DNA of 64,000 bases from Gigaspora rosea. Taxonomy: Eukaryota; Glomeromycota; Glomeromycetes; Diversisporales; Gigasporaceae. The DNA lies in NCBI GenBank assembly GCA_003550325.1, contig QKWP01000576.1:128652-192651 (forward strand), given 5' to 3'. This document shows positions 33,829 through 45,769 of the stretch, piece by piece (position 1 is the stretch's first letter; each line of letters opens with the position of its first letter). Below the pieces are notes generated by a model that was not told the DNA's origin, made no database searches, and saw nothing but the letters and a program-made list of their open reading frames with translations. The translations under genes were made by a program, and so were the position numbers.

Positions 33829-36413
33829 AATTCTTAAACCCTTTTTTTTGTTTTGCTATATATAATTTATGTATAAATGAATAATCACCAGTAAATGTTA
33901 TCACTAATAAATATTAAATTAATTTTTATTTTTTTTATTTAAATTTTTATTTTTTTTTATTTAAATTTTTATTTATTTTTTTATTCTGTATTTACTTTTT
34001 TTTTGTTTATTTAAATTTTTATTCTTTTTTATTTCATATTTATTTTTTATTTTTATTATTATTTATTTTATTATTGTTTTCTAACTTTAACATTTTTTTT
34101 ATTTTAATTTTATTTTTTTTAAGAGTATAAAAATTTTTTTACTTTAATACATTTAAGGAGTTTTTTTTTTTACTTTACCAATAGTTGTATGCTGCTTAGT
34201 TATCAAATAATTTTTTGATTAAAAAATGACTTGATTCAATTTTTTAATAATAATTAAATTTTTAGTTAATTTTCATATGATCTACATGGTGCTATAAGAT
34301 TTTATATAGAAATTAAACACATGCCCCTGATAAAACATTTTAGAACTGTGACCAATTTTAACTAAAATTTGGTATCATGTAGAATGAGTCCTTATTTTCA
34401 TAATGATGAAATTCTAGAACCCATAATATTTGAAAAAATCCACCTTCATATATTGATAAAAAAACTTAGATAGACCTAAATTTACTTAGATAGCACAAGA
34501 AATTGCTAATTCTGATTGGTCAGATCACGTTGTTTACAATCCTGATGGTCAATCACATAATTTTATATGATTACAACGTGATTACTATTAGAAATGATCT
34601 ACGTTTACCCTACTCTTAATTTTTTATTTTATTTTTTGTAATTTTTTTAATGTTTTTTTATTGTTTTTTAATTTTTTTATTATAAAAATTTTTTATTATT
34701 ATTTATTTTTTTTTAATATTTTTAAAATTTTTGTTACATTTTTTTATTATTTTTCTTTTTAACAGTTTTTTTAATTTGATTATTTTGATTTATTTTAATT
34801 TTTTATTTATTTATTTTTAATTTTTTTTATAGTTTTTTTTTTAATTTTTATTATTATTATTATTTTTTTTATTTTTTGTGTATAATTTATTTATTTACTT
34901 TAAAACCTTTTTTATTTTTAAAATTTTTACTATTAATTTAGGGAATTGCTATTCGCACCATGGATTTTTGCTATTCGCACTATGGTATATGTAGATCACC
35001 TCAATTTTGTCACTTAAATATTTTAACTTTTAAAAACTTTTATTAATATTATTTTTATAAGTTCTTAATCAAATTTAATAAAATTTCTTTATTTGAATTC
35101 TATGGATTCATAGAATTTAAAATAAAAAGATTTTTATCAAATTTGGTCAAGAACTCATGGAGATATCTTTGATAAAAGTTGCTGTAAACAGTTTCAATGC
35201 AGCTTCTTTGTAATATGTTTTTTGTTTTTTTAAAATAACCCACTGTTTAGTGATAATTTACAAGAAATTTTAATATGCTAACTAAAAAAAAATTTATAAC
35301 AAGACTTGCAGCACATATCATGGACTAATAGAATATCAAAAATATTAAAAACTTATGAAGATATTAATAGTTTTGTAAATTTTGACACATATGTTTTCGC
35401 AAGTTTTTTCTAAACTTCAAATGCTTTCGGAAGTACTTTCTCAAAATATAACTTTCAAAATGTGACTTAGTAAGTTGATATAATAGGTATTCAAGAGTCT
35501 TTAGTTATAATTTCATCAAAAATGGATTAATATTGACGAAGTTATATAATAATTTTTCAATTTGCTTCAAGATTTGGAATTTTCTAAAATTTTCAATTTT
35601 GATGAAAACAGAAAAATCACTATTACAGGCTAGATTTTTTTTACAAGTTCAAATGAAACAAGTTACTGCGCACTAATATAATCAATAGAGAATATGCTAA
35701 AATTTTGTTTTCTAAAATTTTAAGTCATTTGGTCAAATATTCTGCAGCTTCTTTATCTCTTAATACGTCATATAGACAAATTTGACTACAAAATCTAATT
35801 TTAATGTAATTGATAAAAAGTGTGGTAAGAGAGGTCCCCCTAAAAGATATCTTATTTAATTTGGTTAGATTTCAATAACATTGTAGTAAAATATTAATTA
35901 TATAAATCACATTACTGATTATTAACACTAACTCAAATTTATACTTATCACGTATTACTGCACTATACATTATATTAATCAAACCTAAATAATAATTATA
36001 AATTTTTTAAATAAAGTTTAGTAACTTTTTTTTAAATCTAATTATTCCCATGCTATTGCTTTACAAAAGAGGTTGTTTGCTTTAAATTTTAAAAGCAATT
36101 TCTGGGATTATTTATTTATTAACTGCAGTAATCAATTTTAAAAAAAAATCATTTGTACACCTTTAAAATTTTAATATTTTATAATAAAAGTTAGAGTTCT
36201 TGTCAATTCAAAAGAAAAACAATACTGTTTAAATTGACATGAGCATTATAAATATCTACCCATAGAATCTAAATATCTGAAATTAGATTAATAAAATATA
36301 TACACCAATTGGCGTTTTTTATAAAGTATTAAATTGGAAATAACTTGATTAAATAGAAATAAATAAATTAAAAAAAAAGTATAAAATATTTATTAAATTC
36401 AGTTCCGCTTTAA
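33829..36413. other. T-rich and AT-rich stretch, no gene
   Basis: Tracts of nearly pure T/A occur at about 33890-34170 and 34620-34920. Between them 34310-34620 resembles the TTAA-flanked MITE family (GTGATTACTATTAG, TACCCTACTCTTAA end). GCTATTCGCACCATGG and GCTATTCGCACTATGG stand near 34928-34985. A segment at 35620-35760 is repeated in inverted orientation at 40728-40862. Confidence 0.5.
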
Positions 36414-36801
36414 GGGTAGAGTGTAACGATGTTATTTTTATTATGAAACTTATTGTTATGATCATCAGTAATGCAAAATTACTAATACTAATATGAGATT
36501 GAATATTCTAGATATTTTGTTTATTATTAAAAACCGGGTTTAACTTGTTTTGTCCTGTCACAAAAAAAAATTCTGTCACAACTATTGCTAACTTCTTGAC
36601 ATATTTATTAAAAAAAATTAAATATAAACTATTAAATTTTTTCTATCAAAATGAAAATTTAGATAGAAAATACTGTAAATCTATTTTTTTTCGATGTTAA
36701 CAAAATGCATTTTATTTAGCTATAGTAGTAAGTTTTTCTATGCTATGATACATAATACTGCAATTTTACTATTATTGAAAATGATCAACATGCACTCTAC
36801 C
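36414..36801. mobile_element. TTAA-flanked MITE (GGGTAGAGT family), copy 2
   Basis: GGGTAGAGTGTAACGATG at the left and the complement of GGTAGAGTGCATGTTGATC at the right, with TTAA directly outside (36410-36413 and 36802-36805). 388 bases. The same ends as 23853-24212. Confidence 0.8.
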
Positions 36802-37613
36802 TTAAGTAAAAGTTTATTACTATGCAAAACAACGAAGATATATATCTTAGTAATACAAACATATTGTGGTTGTATATATCTGATATATACATATTACATG
36901 TATATATATACACGTATATATCAGATATGTATTTTAAATATAAATATTGAATAAATATAATTTTTTTTATATGGATTAATATTTAAATAAAAATTTAGTA
37001 AGATTTTAAGGAGTCGTGCATATTTAAAAAAAATTTTAAATCTAAATAATATAATTATTTAATTTTACTATGTAAAAATCAATCAATTTTAAATTATACT
37101 AAATTTTTATAAAATATAATTAATATTGAATAAATATATGCAACGCACCCTGCGATATGCTAATTCATCTCACACAATATGTAAACATAGTTTGTAGATC
37201 TGTGTAACAAATGTTCTATATAACAGAAATTTAAATTAATATAAGGTTAGGATAAGAGTAAGGGTTAGTGTTAGAAGTTGAAGTAGATAATGGTATTTTG
37301 CAAAAAATTTTTTTTGTTAGAGTGTGAAAGGTGGTTAAGTAGATGAAATTTTTTATATTACAAATTTTAGAAAAATTTCTTTATTTTGTTACATAAAAAA
37401 ATTTGTACATTATACCTAATCTTCAAATTTAATTAGTAGATCGTTGGAATGCGATATACAAGCACATTGCACCATGGGATACCTAATTAAGTCCATTAAT
37501 GTTTATAATTTATAGTTTAAAAATAACATTAAATCTTAATGAATATTATATTGAAATATTATATAACATTTTATAATTTTTTTTTAAGGGAAAAATAAAG
37601 TAGCAACCCGTCG
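36802..37613. other. AT-rich stretch with one foldback
   Basis: No gene. 37143-37490 is a foldback related to 30341-30825 (GCACCCTGCGATATGC at the left, ATATACAAGCACATTGCACC near the right). Confidence 0.45.
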
Positions 37614-38942
37614 CATAGCGACTCCATATGATTAGCCAATCATATTTGTGATTGTTGATCATATAATAGATAAGTTTTTTTTTTGTGTTCTGTGATAATC
37701 TTTTTCCTATTTTTTTTTTGTTTTTGTTTTTTTTTCGTTTATTAATTTTTTTTCTGCTTTTTAGATTTGGTTTCATCACTGGTGTTGTCATATTGGTATT
37801 GCTGCATTGGTGTCGTCACATTGGTGTTATTGCGTTGGTGTCATCGCATTGGTGTCATATCGTCGTTGGTGTCATGTTGTTGGTATCATGTGGTGTTGTT
37901 GTTTTTTGGAAGTAGATTTTTTTTCTTTCTTTTCTGTTATTGTATTTTGTATTTACTTGGCTTGCTTAGGTTTGTAAGCGTGGAATCTAATACAAATTAC
38001 TAATGAAGCGACTTCAGTAAGTTATTTGTTTTTTTTCTCTTCTATTTTTCTCTTCTTTTCTTCTAATGTTTATTTTTTTTGACAGTTTAGGCGAATTTTT
38101 TGTATCGGGTCTTGGATTCTTTTGTCAGTTTAGAAGTAGGGGAGTTTTTTGTGTCGCTAGGTTTGAATTTTTTTTTCTAAATATTTATTTGTTTTCTTTT
38201 TAATTTTTTTTGTGAATATTAAATTCTTTTTAGTCATTGGAGTCGTTGCTAGAGTCGTTGCTAAAGTCGTTGCTAGAGTCGTCACTAGAGTTGTAGCTGG
38301 AGCTATCGTTGGAGACATTATTAGAATTGTTGGGGTTTAGGTTGTTGGTGTTGCTCTTTGGATAGGTAGGTCTTCAGTTGGTCTTGAGTAATATTTCGTT
38401 ATTATTTTGCTGGTGCTGCTTGAATACGACTTCATGAAGTGGTGTAGTTTTCTTTGTTCTACAATACGACTTCGTGAGATGGTATATTTTCTTTGTTCTA
38501 TAATACGACTTTGTGAGGTGGTCTAGCTTTCTTTATTCTATAATATCGTTTTAATAAAGACATTGTACTTTTTTTTTTATATAATAAATATGAATTTATT
38601 ATGTTTTTTTATAATAAATATGAATTTATTAGGGCAGTGTCATTAATCACCTGATTATTTTTTATCAGAGGCCTACCCCCCCTCCCTCTTCCTTAATATA
38701 TAAATAGTCAGGTTCTTATATATAATTTTAACTTTTTTTACCCCCCTCCCCCCTAAAAAATCACCTGATTTTTGTTACTCCCCTTATGTTTTTTTATATA
38801 TATATAATAAATACGAATTTATGTTTATATATATATATATAATAAATACGAATTTATTATGTTTTTTTTAATTTAATTTTTTAAAATCGAATTGGTGCAC
38901 ATGCAACTGAATTTGATTGGTCAATCACAGGGTCGCTATAAA
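37614..38942. mobile_element. Non-autonomous element with a G/T-rich middle, copy B
   Basis: ATAGCGACTCCATATGATT (37613) and its near complement (AATCACAGGGTCGCTAT, about 38922) bracket a G/T-rich interior. The interior holds three different tandem repeats: TTGGTGTCRTCACA units (37770-37900), a 15-base unit GTCGTTGCTAGAGTC (38235-38330), and a unit of about 60 bases with AATACGACTTCGTGAG (38423-38545). On the minus strand the 15-base repeat would encode an Asp-, Asn- and Ser-rich run ending in a stop, but no gene structure supports that. Confidence 0.5.
38631..38784. mobile_element. MITE of 154 bases, copy 1
   Basis: Ends AGGGCAGTGTCATTAATCA and the complement of AGGGGAGTAACAAAAATCA around an interior with C-runs and ATATATAAATAGTCAGG. 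A second copy is at 54643-54794. Confidence 0.7.
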
Positions 38943-39814
38943 ATAAAGCTCTTTTTTTTAAAACTATATATATATAACTTTTTGCAAGCAAATTTGCCTG
39001 CACCTAACTGATGCATTGAGATAATATATTTTTTGGAAATAGAAGAATCTTTTATCAAAGATATCTCTACAAGCTCTTGACCAAATTCGATGAAAATTTT
39101 TTTATTTGAATTTTATGGATCTATAGAATTCAAATAAAAAATTTTTTATCAAATTTGATTAAGTGATTGCAAAGAAATCTTTGATCAAAGTTTTAGAGAA
39201 TTTCAAAATACCTATCATATAACAGATGTGTTTAAATTTGTTGACAAAACTTTGATCAAGGATATCTCTGCAACCACCTGATCAAATTTGATGAAAATTT
39301 TTTTACTAATTCTACGGATCCATGAAATTTAAATAAAAAATTTTTATCAAATTTGATCGAGTGGTTGCAAAGATATTCCTAATTAAAGTTTTGTTAAAAA
39401 TTTAAACGTATTTGTCATGTGATATGCTCTTTAAATTCTCTAAAACTTTGATCAAAGATATCTCTGCAACCACCTGATCAATTTCGATAAAAATTTTTTA
39501 TTTGAATTCTATGGATCCATAGAATTCAAATAAAAAATTTTCATCGAATTTGATAAGGTGGTTGCAGATATCTTTGATTAGAGTTTTAGAGAATTTCAAA
39601 AGCACATCATATGACAGATACGTTTAAATTTTTGACAAATTTTGAGATATCTCTGCAACTACCTGATAAAATTTAATGAAAATTTTTTATCTAAATTTTA
39701 TAGATCTGTATAATAAGTAAAAAAATTTTCATCAAATATTATCAGGTAGTTGCAGAAATATCCTTGATCAAAGTTTTGTCAAAAATTTAAACGTATCTGT
39801 CATGTGATATGTAT

Positions 39815-39877
39815 TTTGAAATTCTCTAAAACTTGATCAAAGATGNTTTGAAATTCTCTAAAACTTGATCAAAGATG
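39815..39877. other. Ambiguous base between two identical 31-base words (assembly join)
   Basis: Base 39846 is n. The 31 bases before it (39815-39845) are repeated exactly after it (39847-39877). This is what an unmerged contig overlap leaves, so the local copy number of the array may be wrong. Confidence 0.8.
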
Positions 39878-40127
39878 TCTCTGCAACTACCTTATCAAAT
39901 TTGATAAATATTTTTTTATTTGAATTCTATGGATCCATAGAATTCAAATAAAAAAATTTTCATCGAATTTGTTAGGTAGTTGCAGAGATATCTTTGATCA
40001 AAGTTTTAAAGAATTTCAAAACATATATTATATAACAGATCCATTTAAATTTTTGACAAAACTTTGATTAAGAATATTTCTGCAACCACTTGATCAAATT
40101 TGATAAAAATTTTTTATTTAAATTTTA

Positions 40128-40392
40128 CTGTATTTTTGCATAATAACGCACATGTGCGTGATTTCGAAATTGGCACTTTTTAAAAATTGCCAATTTGACT
40201 CAAAATAACGCACATGTGCATGCTGAAATGATGCGCTCTCTCCCCTAAGAGTTTTATGATAAATATAAGTATATGGCACATTTCTATTAAAAATTGGTAA
40301 TATTGATCCAAAACATTGCACATGTGCATCCTGAAATAACACACAGATGCTCGAAATAATGCACAGATATGTGTTATTACATGAAAATACAG
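40128..40392. mobile_element. TA-flanked MITE inside the palindromic array
   Basis: It starts CTGTATTTTTGCATAATAAC and ends with the near complement (TATTACATGAAAATACAG), flanked by TA on both sides. AATAACGCACATGTGC words repeat inside. The array unit it interrupts resumes after it. A shorter related end, TATTACGCGCAAATACAGTA, occurs at 44557-44576. Confidence 0.75.
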
Positions 40393-40727
40393 TATAGATC
40401 TGTAGAATAAGTAAAAAAATTTTCATCAAATTTGATCAGGTAGTTGCAGAGATATCCTTGATCAAAGTTTTGTCAACAAATTTAAATGTATCTGTTATAT
40501 GATAGGCATTTGAATTCTCTAAAACTTTGATCAAAGATATCTTTGCAACTACTTGATCAAATTCGATAAAAATTTTTTATTTGAATTTTATGGATCCATA
40601 ACATTCAAATAAAAAAAATTTCATCGAATTTAGTCAAGAACTTGTAGAGATATCATTGATAAAAGTTTCTTCTATTTTCAAAAAACATATTATAAAGAAG
40701 CTATGCTAAATAAAAAAAAGCTATTAT

Positions 40728-40862
40728 GGAATGAATATTTAACCAAATAACTTGAAATTTTAGAAAACAAAATTTTAGCATATTCTTTATTGATTATATT
40801 AGTGCGCAGTAACTTGTTTCATTAGAACTTGTAAAAATCTAGTCTGTGATGAGAGTGGCAGA
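40728..40862. repeat. Inverted copy of 35620-35760
   Basis: About 130 bases including TTTTAGAAAACAAAATTTTA and TAGTGCGCAGTAACTTGTTT, present in reverse complement at 35620-35760. The pair brackets 5 kb of repeats, perhaps the ends of one large decayed element. Confidence 0.65.
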
Positions 40863-41184
40863 CATTCGATTTGATTAGCTTGAATATTACTAGATTACAC
40901 AATATAAAAAAATTTTTAAAGTAACCTTACTATGAAAAACTACATCATCAATTGGCAACTTGTAGTTTCATATAATAAAATTTTTTTAAATCATATTATA
41001 GTGCACTTTAACTCTTTGTATGTCTTTTGTAAAAAAAATCAGTATAGATCAAATATCTCTAAAACTTTATTTAGAGAGAAGTAATACTGTAATACATATG
41101 TAGTACAAAAAGTTAATTGAGTGTTAATCGTTATATAAACTTTTTTTTTGTTTTATACTCAACACCTTTCTATTAACCCAAGTA

Positions 41185-41525
41185 ACTAACGACATGGTAT
41201 TACTTCACCAATCGACAGCATAACCATAATGTTCCTTCTACACCCGCAAAGAAAAAGAAGAAGAAGAATAAATCTGCTTTTTCAATCAGTCAAATAGTGG
41301 ATATTTATCATCCTCATCATAAATCTAATAAAAATGGTATCTGGAATACCAGTAATAATGAAGAGCAGCAACAGATAAGGGAATACTGGTTGCAATTAGA
41401 TAAAGAGAAATGACAGAGTTTAGTAAAAGTTGAAAAGAAACCATTCTTAAAAAAATGAAAGAACAACAGAAACTTTCTGCTCATGTTCCGTATGTAGTTG
41501 AAAGAGGTTGGTGGTATAAAAAATT
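41185..41525 (+). pseudogene. NST1: Fragment of NST1-family stress-response gene, broken
   Basis: It reads SISQIVDIYHPH, IWNTSNNEEQQQ, REYWLQLDKEK, then SLVKVEK, LKKMKEQQK and CSCSVC followed by Lys-Arg. This is the conserved core of fungal NST1 proteins (negative regulators of salt tolerance), whose family text is close to FWLSLGEEER, LVKVEKEAVLKKMKEQQK and CSCSVCGRKR. The pieces lie in order but in three frames, with one-base losses near 41440 and 41480 and TGA codons at 41411 and 41499 where the family has Arg. It is a decayed or duplicated gene fragment, not a working copy. An intact copy elsewhere in the genome is expected. Fairly sure of the family. Confidence 0.65.
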
Positions 41526-41740
41526 TTAAAAATTTTGTTAGAATGACTGTATTTATTAAATTTTATATTCAAATTTGATGCTTTATTCAATTGACATAGT
41601 ACAAGCCATTATTGACCTAACTCATATAGCGACCTCCCCAAAAATTTCTGCATTTCATTGTACTCCAATTAATTCTATTACCATACATTATAAAAAGGAT
41701 TTTATAATTCGATAATGCTTTGAAATTAAGTAAATATATA

Positions 41741-44510
41741 TATATTTTTTTTATACAACGAGGTCTATTCTCTAACTCTTTATTAAACAATTAACAATTA
41801 TATTACATTTATAATTTTAATGAAAAGAGTGAGGTAGGGGTAAGAGCTACTTTCTCTCGACCTAGCTGTACTAGACAGATTGGTCGTAGACCTCTAGCTT
41901 GCGCATGAGTATGTACATCCTTTACTAATATACTTATTTATTTCTAATTGTATCAAAAATTGTGGAAGTGAAGGGGTAGGTATTCTTTCTATTTTGTTAA
42001 GTGGAGGGGGAGCAGGGATAACTAAATCACGAGTAACATGGCGGGAAGGCAGCTAAATTTCATCATAAATTATTTTTACTATAAGATGGTGTAATAATAG
42101 TGAATACTTGATTCTATCACTTTGTTTACTAAAGGGAGCGAGCATTGCTATAGTTATAAATTCTAATGGTAGACCATGTCTGATGTGGACGTACTTGAAT
42201 GCTGTTATAAATTTGCTTGGGTTGATTGCTTGTAATCCTAATTCTTCTGCAAGTACCCTAATTATATCTTTGAGTTGTGATTCTAGTGTAGAGAGGTTGT
42301 ATATACATGTTATCAAATAGACAATATCTTCTAGCGCAGCATAGCACCTAGGACATGTATAATATGGATATTTCTGTGGGTTACGGTCGTAAAGGGTGAG
42401 GTGCATAGAAAGGTCCTCTGTGATTAGTTTGACCTTAAAATTCTTTATTTTTGAGACAAGAGGGTTAGTACTTAGAGATAACGGTTTGAATGTTAGTTTG
42501 ATTTGAATATCTTCAAATAAGTCAGTCCAATATTTTATGCAGTTTTGATTTATCCAGTTGAGGTGATTTACTAAAGCCAGAATGTTCTTGGTTACTTTTT
42601 TTAACTGGTATATGCAAGAAACAGATCTAATGCATGAAATAGAGTGATTGACTAAGAAGCGTTGGGGTATTATATCAGTATTAAGAATCTCACCTGGCTG
42701 ATTGGGTGACATAAGTCTTTGTCCAGTCGCACTGTAATATATAGATTCATTGTTATGGATTTAATTATCAACAGTAGAGGTGAATAATCTAACTTATTAT
42801 CAATCGACCTAAGGTTGTAAGGCAGTGTTGTTACCGTTTTTCTAGAAGTTTGTGTAATGTTAAGTTATCTACTATTATTGGGATCTTGGTACATGGTAAA
42901 CAAGTTGTTAATATGAATATTAGCAGTATCAACCCTGCATGTATAGCATCAGGCCATCTGTTGGTAGCGCACCCTATTGTGGAAAGAAAGCCATTGAAAG
43001 AACATACTGCCAAAGGAAAATGTTGATTGTGTACTGATTGTGAGGTAGTCATCATAAAGAGTGATATGGTTTTCTTATTATTAGCTTTGGCCATTCTTTT
43101 TCAACATTCTTGTTTGTGGTAGCATCGTAAACATGTTAAGTAGTCTTTTCTTCTTTTTAATGGTAATTATATTATAGTTGTCCCTTCCTAGTGCATATTC
43201 TTGTAAATCTGCTCTGTATTTTATTGCATTTTAATGTCTGGTAGGTCCGCATCACTATTTTTTTTGAGCTGACTTTTATTGTAAATGCTTTATCTTTGGA
43301 GTGTTTAAAATAACAACTTTTCTGTTTGATTGTTTGATCTTTTAGACTGCATCCTGGACATTCTAGCAATTTGTTATTCTCCTCTGTGTAATGTTTAATT
43401 TTTAGAGCCTCTTCTGTGAATTCGCTAGCTTTTTCTATCATGGCTGTGTTTGTGATTACCCAAGGCCCAGCTGTGCGTTCCCATTTCCTTAAAGTACATG
43501 GGTTGGGACAAATAAATTCTGTTAAAGGATTTACAGTTGATTAAATTAGATCTTGAATCTCTTTGAACCAAGTGGGAATACGCCCATTGGTATCTTTCCG
43601 ATGTTATGATGGAACCTCCACCAGTCTAGGAATCTTGCGTTATTGTGGTTTAGAAATTGTTCAATATAAATTATTTTATGTTGGTTCAATTTCTCCTTCA
43701 AAACATGCGCTTTAGGATGTTGTAATAAGATATCATTGATCAGAGTACCACCATTGCCTTTTCTAGAGATTGGCCATTCATTGTGTTCATTGTGAAAAAT
43801 TTGTATATCTAATAAATGTAGTGCTAGGACCATTTGAGCAGTATAAGTCTTTAATTGTTTACCAGGGAAAAGAGGTAGAGAATGAAGGATTGACTGATTT
43901 GACTGTGTTGATCCTTGGAGCTCTTGAAGACAGATTTTGAAAAAAGATCTATCAAAATCAATGTGATTGATGTTCTTTACTATGGTCGACGATAAGTGTG
44001 ATAGCTGTATCTGTAGCAGGTATTATCTTGGTGATATAAGAAGGAATTGGGATGTTCCTTAAGATTCTTGCCTTGTTTTTTACTAGACCTGTGTATTCAC
44101 GTGTCAGCAGCTCCAACTGTTTTGGTGTAAGGTAGGCACTATATAGCCTTCAGGATAGTCTAGGAATTATAACACTATTTATTACGTAAATTGACTGCTT
44201 TTCAGTAATGTGTGCTTTTTGCATTTTTGCTAAGCTCTACCTAGCCTCCCTCATGATCGTTTTTTGTACTTTTGATTAGCCAGGATCTATAGAGAACCAT
44301 GCTCCCAGATATTTGAATGGTTGAGTGGATGCTATTGCTGTTATTTGTTGTCCATTAAAATTTATAAATTTGTCTGTTATGAAGGAATTTGTGACTAACA
44401 GGGATTTTGTTGGATTGACCTGTATTCCTGTAAACTTATAACAATGAAATATTGACAAATTTAAATAAGTCATTAGGAATAGAACCAAAGAATGCATTTG
44501 CATTAAGTTA
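41741..44510 (-). mobile_element. Decayed LINE: reverse transcriptase end, RNase H-like and C-terminal region
   Basis: Minus strand, read from 44510 downward. GIQVNPTKSLLVTNS and TQPFKYLGAWFS are the block just after the catalytic core of LINE reverse transcriptases. Further pieces follow in changing frames: WWRFHHNIGKIPMG (about 43600), KIKHYTEENNKLLECPGC (about 43390) and an RNase H-like stretch with TNRWPDAIHAGLIL (about 42950). The last is an open 219-residue region (42712-42053) ending in a zinc-binding-like CPRC...C pattern. The text goes on past a TAG with VTRDLVIPAPPP. The 3' end near 41741-41760 reads ACCTCGTTGTATAAAAAAAA, an A-rich tail. Many breaks; 5' part missing. A different family from the LINE at 3946-4875. 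Confidence 0.8.
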
Positions 44511-44891
44511 AATAAAATAATGCATTATTTCGGGATGTGCATGGGCACTATTGCTATTACGCGCAAATACAGTATATAAATATTTTCTCCTTAACTATCA
44601 ATATGAGCATCAATATACCCTGATTCAAATATTGCAAGGTATCTTTTCAGAATAGGTAATAGTACTAAACCAGCAATAATAAATGATCTAATCTGAATTT
44701 CAGACAATATGAATATTTTTCTGCATAAAAATGAAGATTCTATTAACTTACTAATACCATATATTTCTGAAAATAAGATACTTTCAAAAGGAGCTAACCT
44801 GATTTTTTAAAAAATTTTTAAAGAAATTGTTTGCATTTCTACATACATAAGTCTAAATTCTACTAAGTAAATCTTAAAAACACTATTATAT

Positions 44892-45457
44892 TGTTATAGA
44901 ATAAGTTGTAGTAATTTTGGTAGAAATTAATTAAGAAATTAGAACTTAATATGGAAATTTTGTAATAACTGTATTTAGTAATAGTAATAAGCAAAATTGA
45001 TGTGCAATAACACTCAATGACGCTTAGCGACACTTATCGACGCTTAGCGACGCTTAACGACGCTTAGTAATGCTTAATAACGCTTAGCGATGTTTAACGA
45101 TGCTTAGCGACGCTTAGCTCAATAGATATATAAACCCACCTTATTTCTCTTAGTTTTAGACAGATCCAGACATTGTATTTTATCCTTACCTTTATATTTA
45201 TTATCCTCCTCTCTTATTATTAATAAACTCTTGGGATTTCTAAGGAACAGACACCTTGGAATAGCACTCTTTTTAAATTAATAAACTGTCTATTATCTTA
45301 TAACTGAACTGCCACAGAGAAGTATGTAGTTTCTTATAAACATAAAAGAAACTATACTTCCTTCTTGCACACCACTTCACGCCCAAAAATAAGGGATCTC
45401 AGGAGCCGTGTGATTGTTACTCTATTGGAATTAAAGAAGGCTTCCAGTACTGTAACA
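44892..45457 (+). repeat. Left LTR of the Ty3-type element
   Basis: Starts TGTTATAG, ends CTGTAACA. It contains a minisatellite of the 10-base unit GCTTAGCGAC (about 45018-45118), a TATA-like ATATATAAACCC (about 45126) and AATAAACTC (about 45222), so promoter and poly(A) signals lie inside as in other LTRs. Confidence 0.92.
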
Positions 45458-45769
45458 TTTGGTGCCTTCTGGCAGAAACCTATTAAATTATTGGATATTA
45501 TTGAAGAATTTGGAAATCTTATTATTACTTTGGCAGAAATTTTTATTTTTGGCTGTTACTAACCTAACTCTCTTGCTGTTTAATTGCACTCTTGTTATTT
45601 CTTACTACTTACTTGAAATTTTCTTTTTGTTGGATATTAACTATTTATTATATTTTGGAGATTAAAATTTTGTTAACAACTTACTACTAACCTCTTATTT
45701 TTGGAGATATATTCTATTATTCTTTTATTAGTTTCCTTGAGACTTGGGAACTGACTTCTCTATATGAAT

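Larger units (their letters stand above)
39010..40680. repeat. Palindromic array with a period of about 195 bases
   Basis: Palindrome centres TATGGATCCATA or close variants lie near 39113, 39304, 39508, 39703, 39930, 40400 and 40587. Each is flanked by AATTCAAATAAAAAATTTT and its complement and by AAAGATATCTCTGCAAC. Seven units can be counted; one is split by a MITE at 40128-40392. No coding potential. Confidence 0.8.

Noticed and set aside
36694-36954. An 86-codon plus-strand frame
   Set aside because: It runs across the right end of the TTAA-flanked MITE into TATATA repeats; no protein likeness.
37546-38003. Overlapping frames of 76-81 codons on both strands
   Set aside because: Low-complexity T-runs and a tandem repeat; no domain likeness, and frames on opposite strands are equally open.
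40118-40429. A 103-codon minus-strand frame
   Set aside because: It coincides with the TA-flanked MITE and its repeated CACATGTGC words.
42822-42832. CAGTGTTGTT inside the old LINE as a possible MITE end
   Set aside because: No matching inverted end or 8-base duplication was found nearby.
45018-45118. Regular short repeats that might be a CRISPR-like array
   Set aside because: The 10-base units have no spacers and sit in an LTR; it is a minisatellite.
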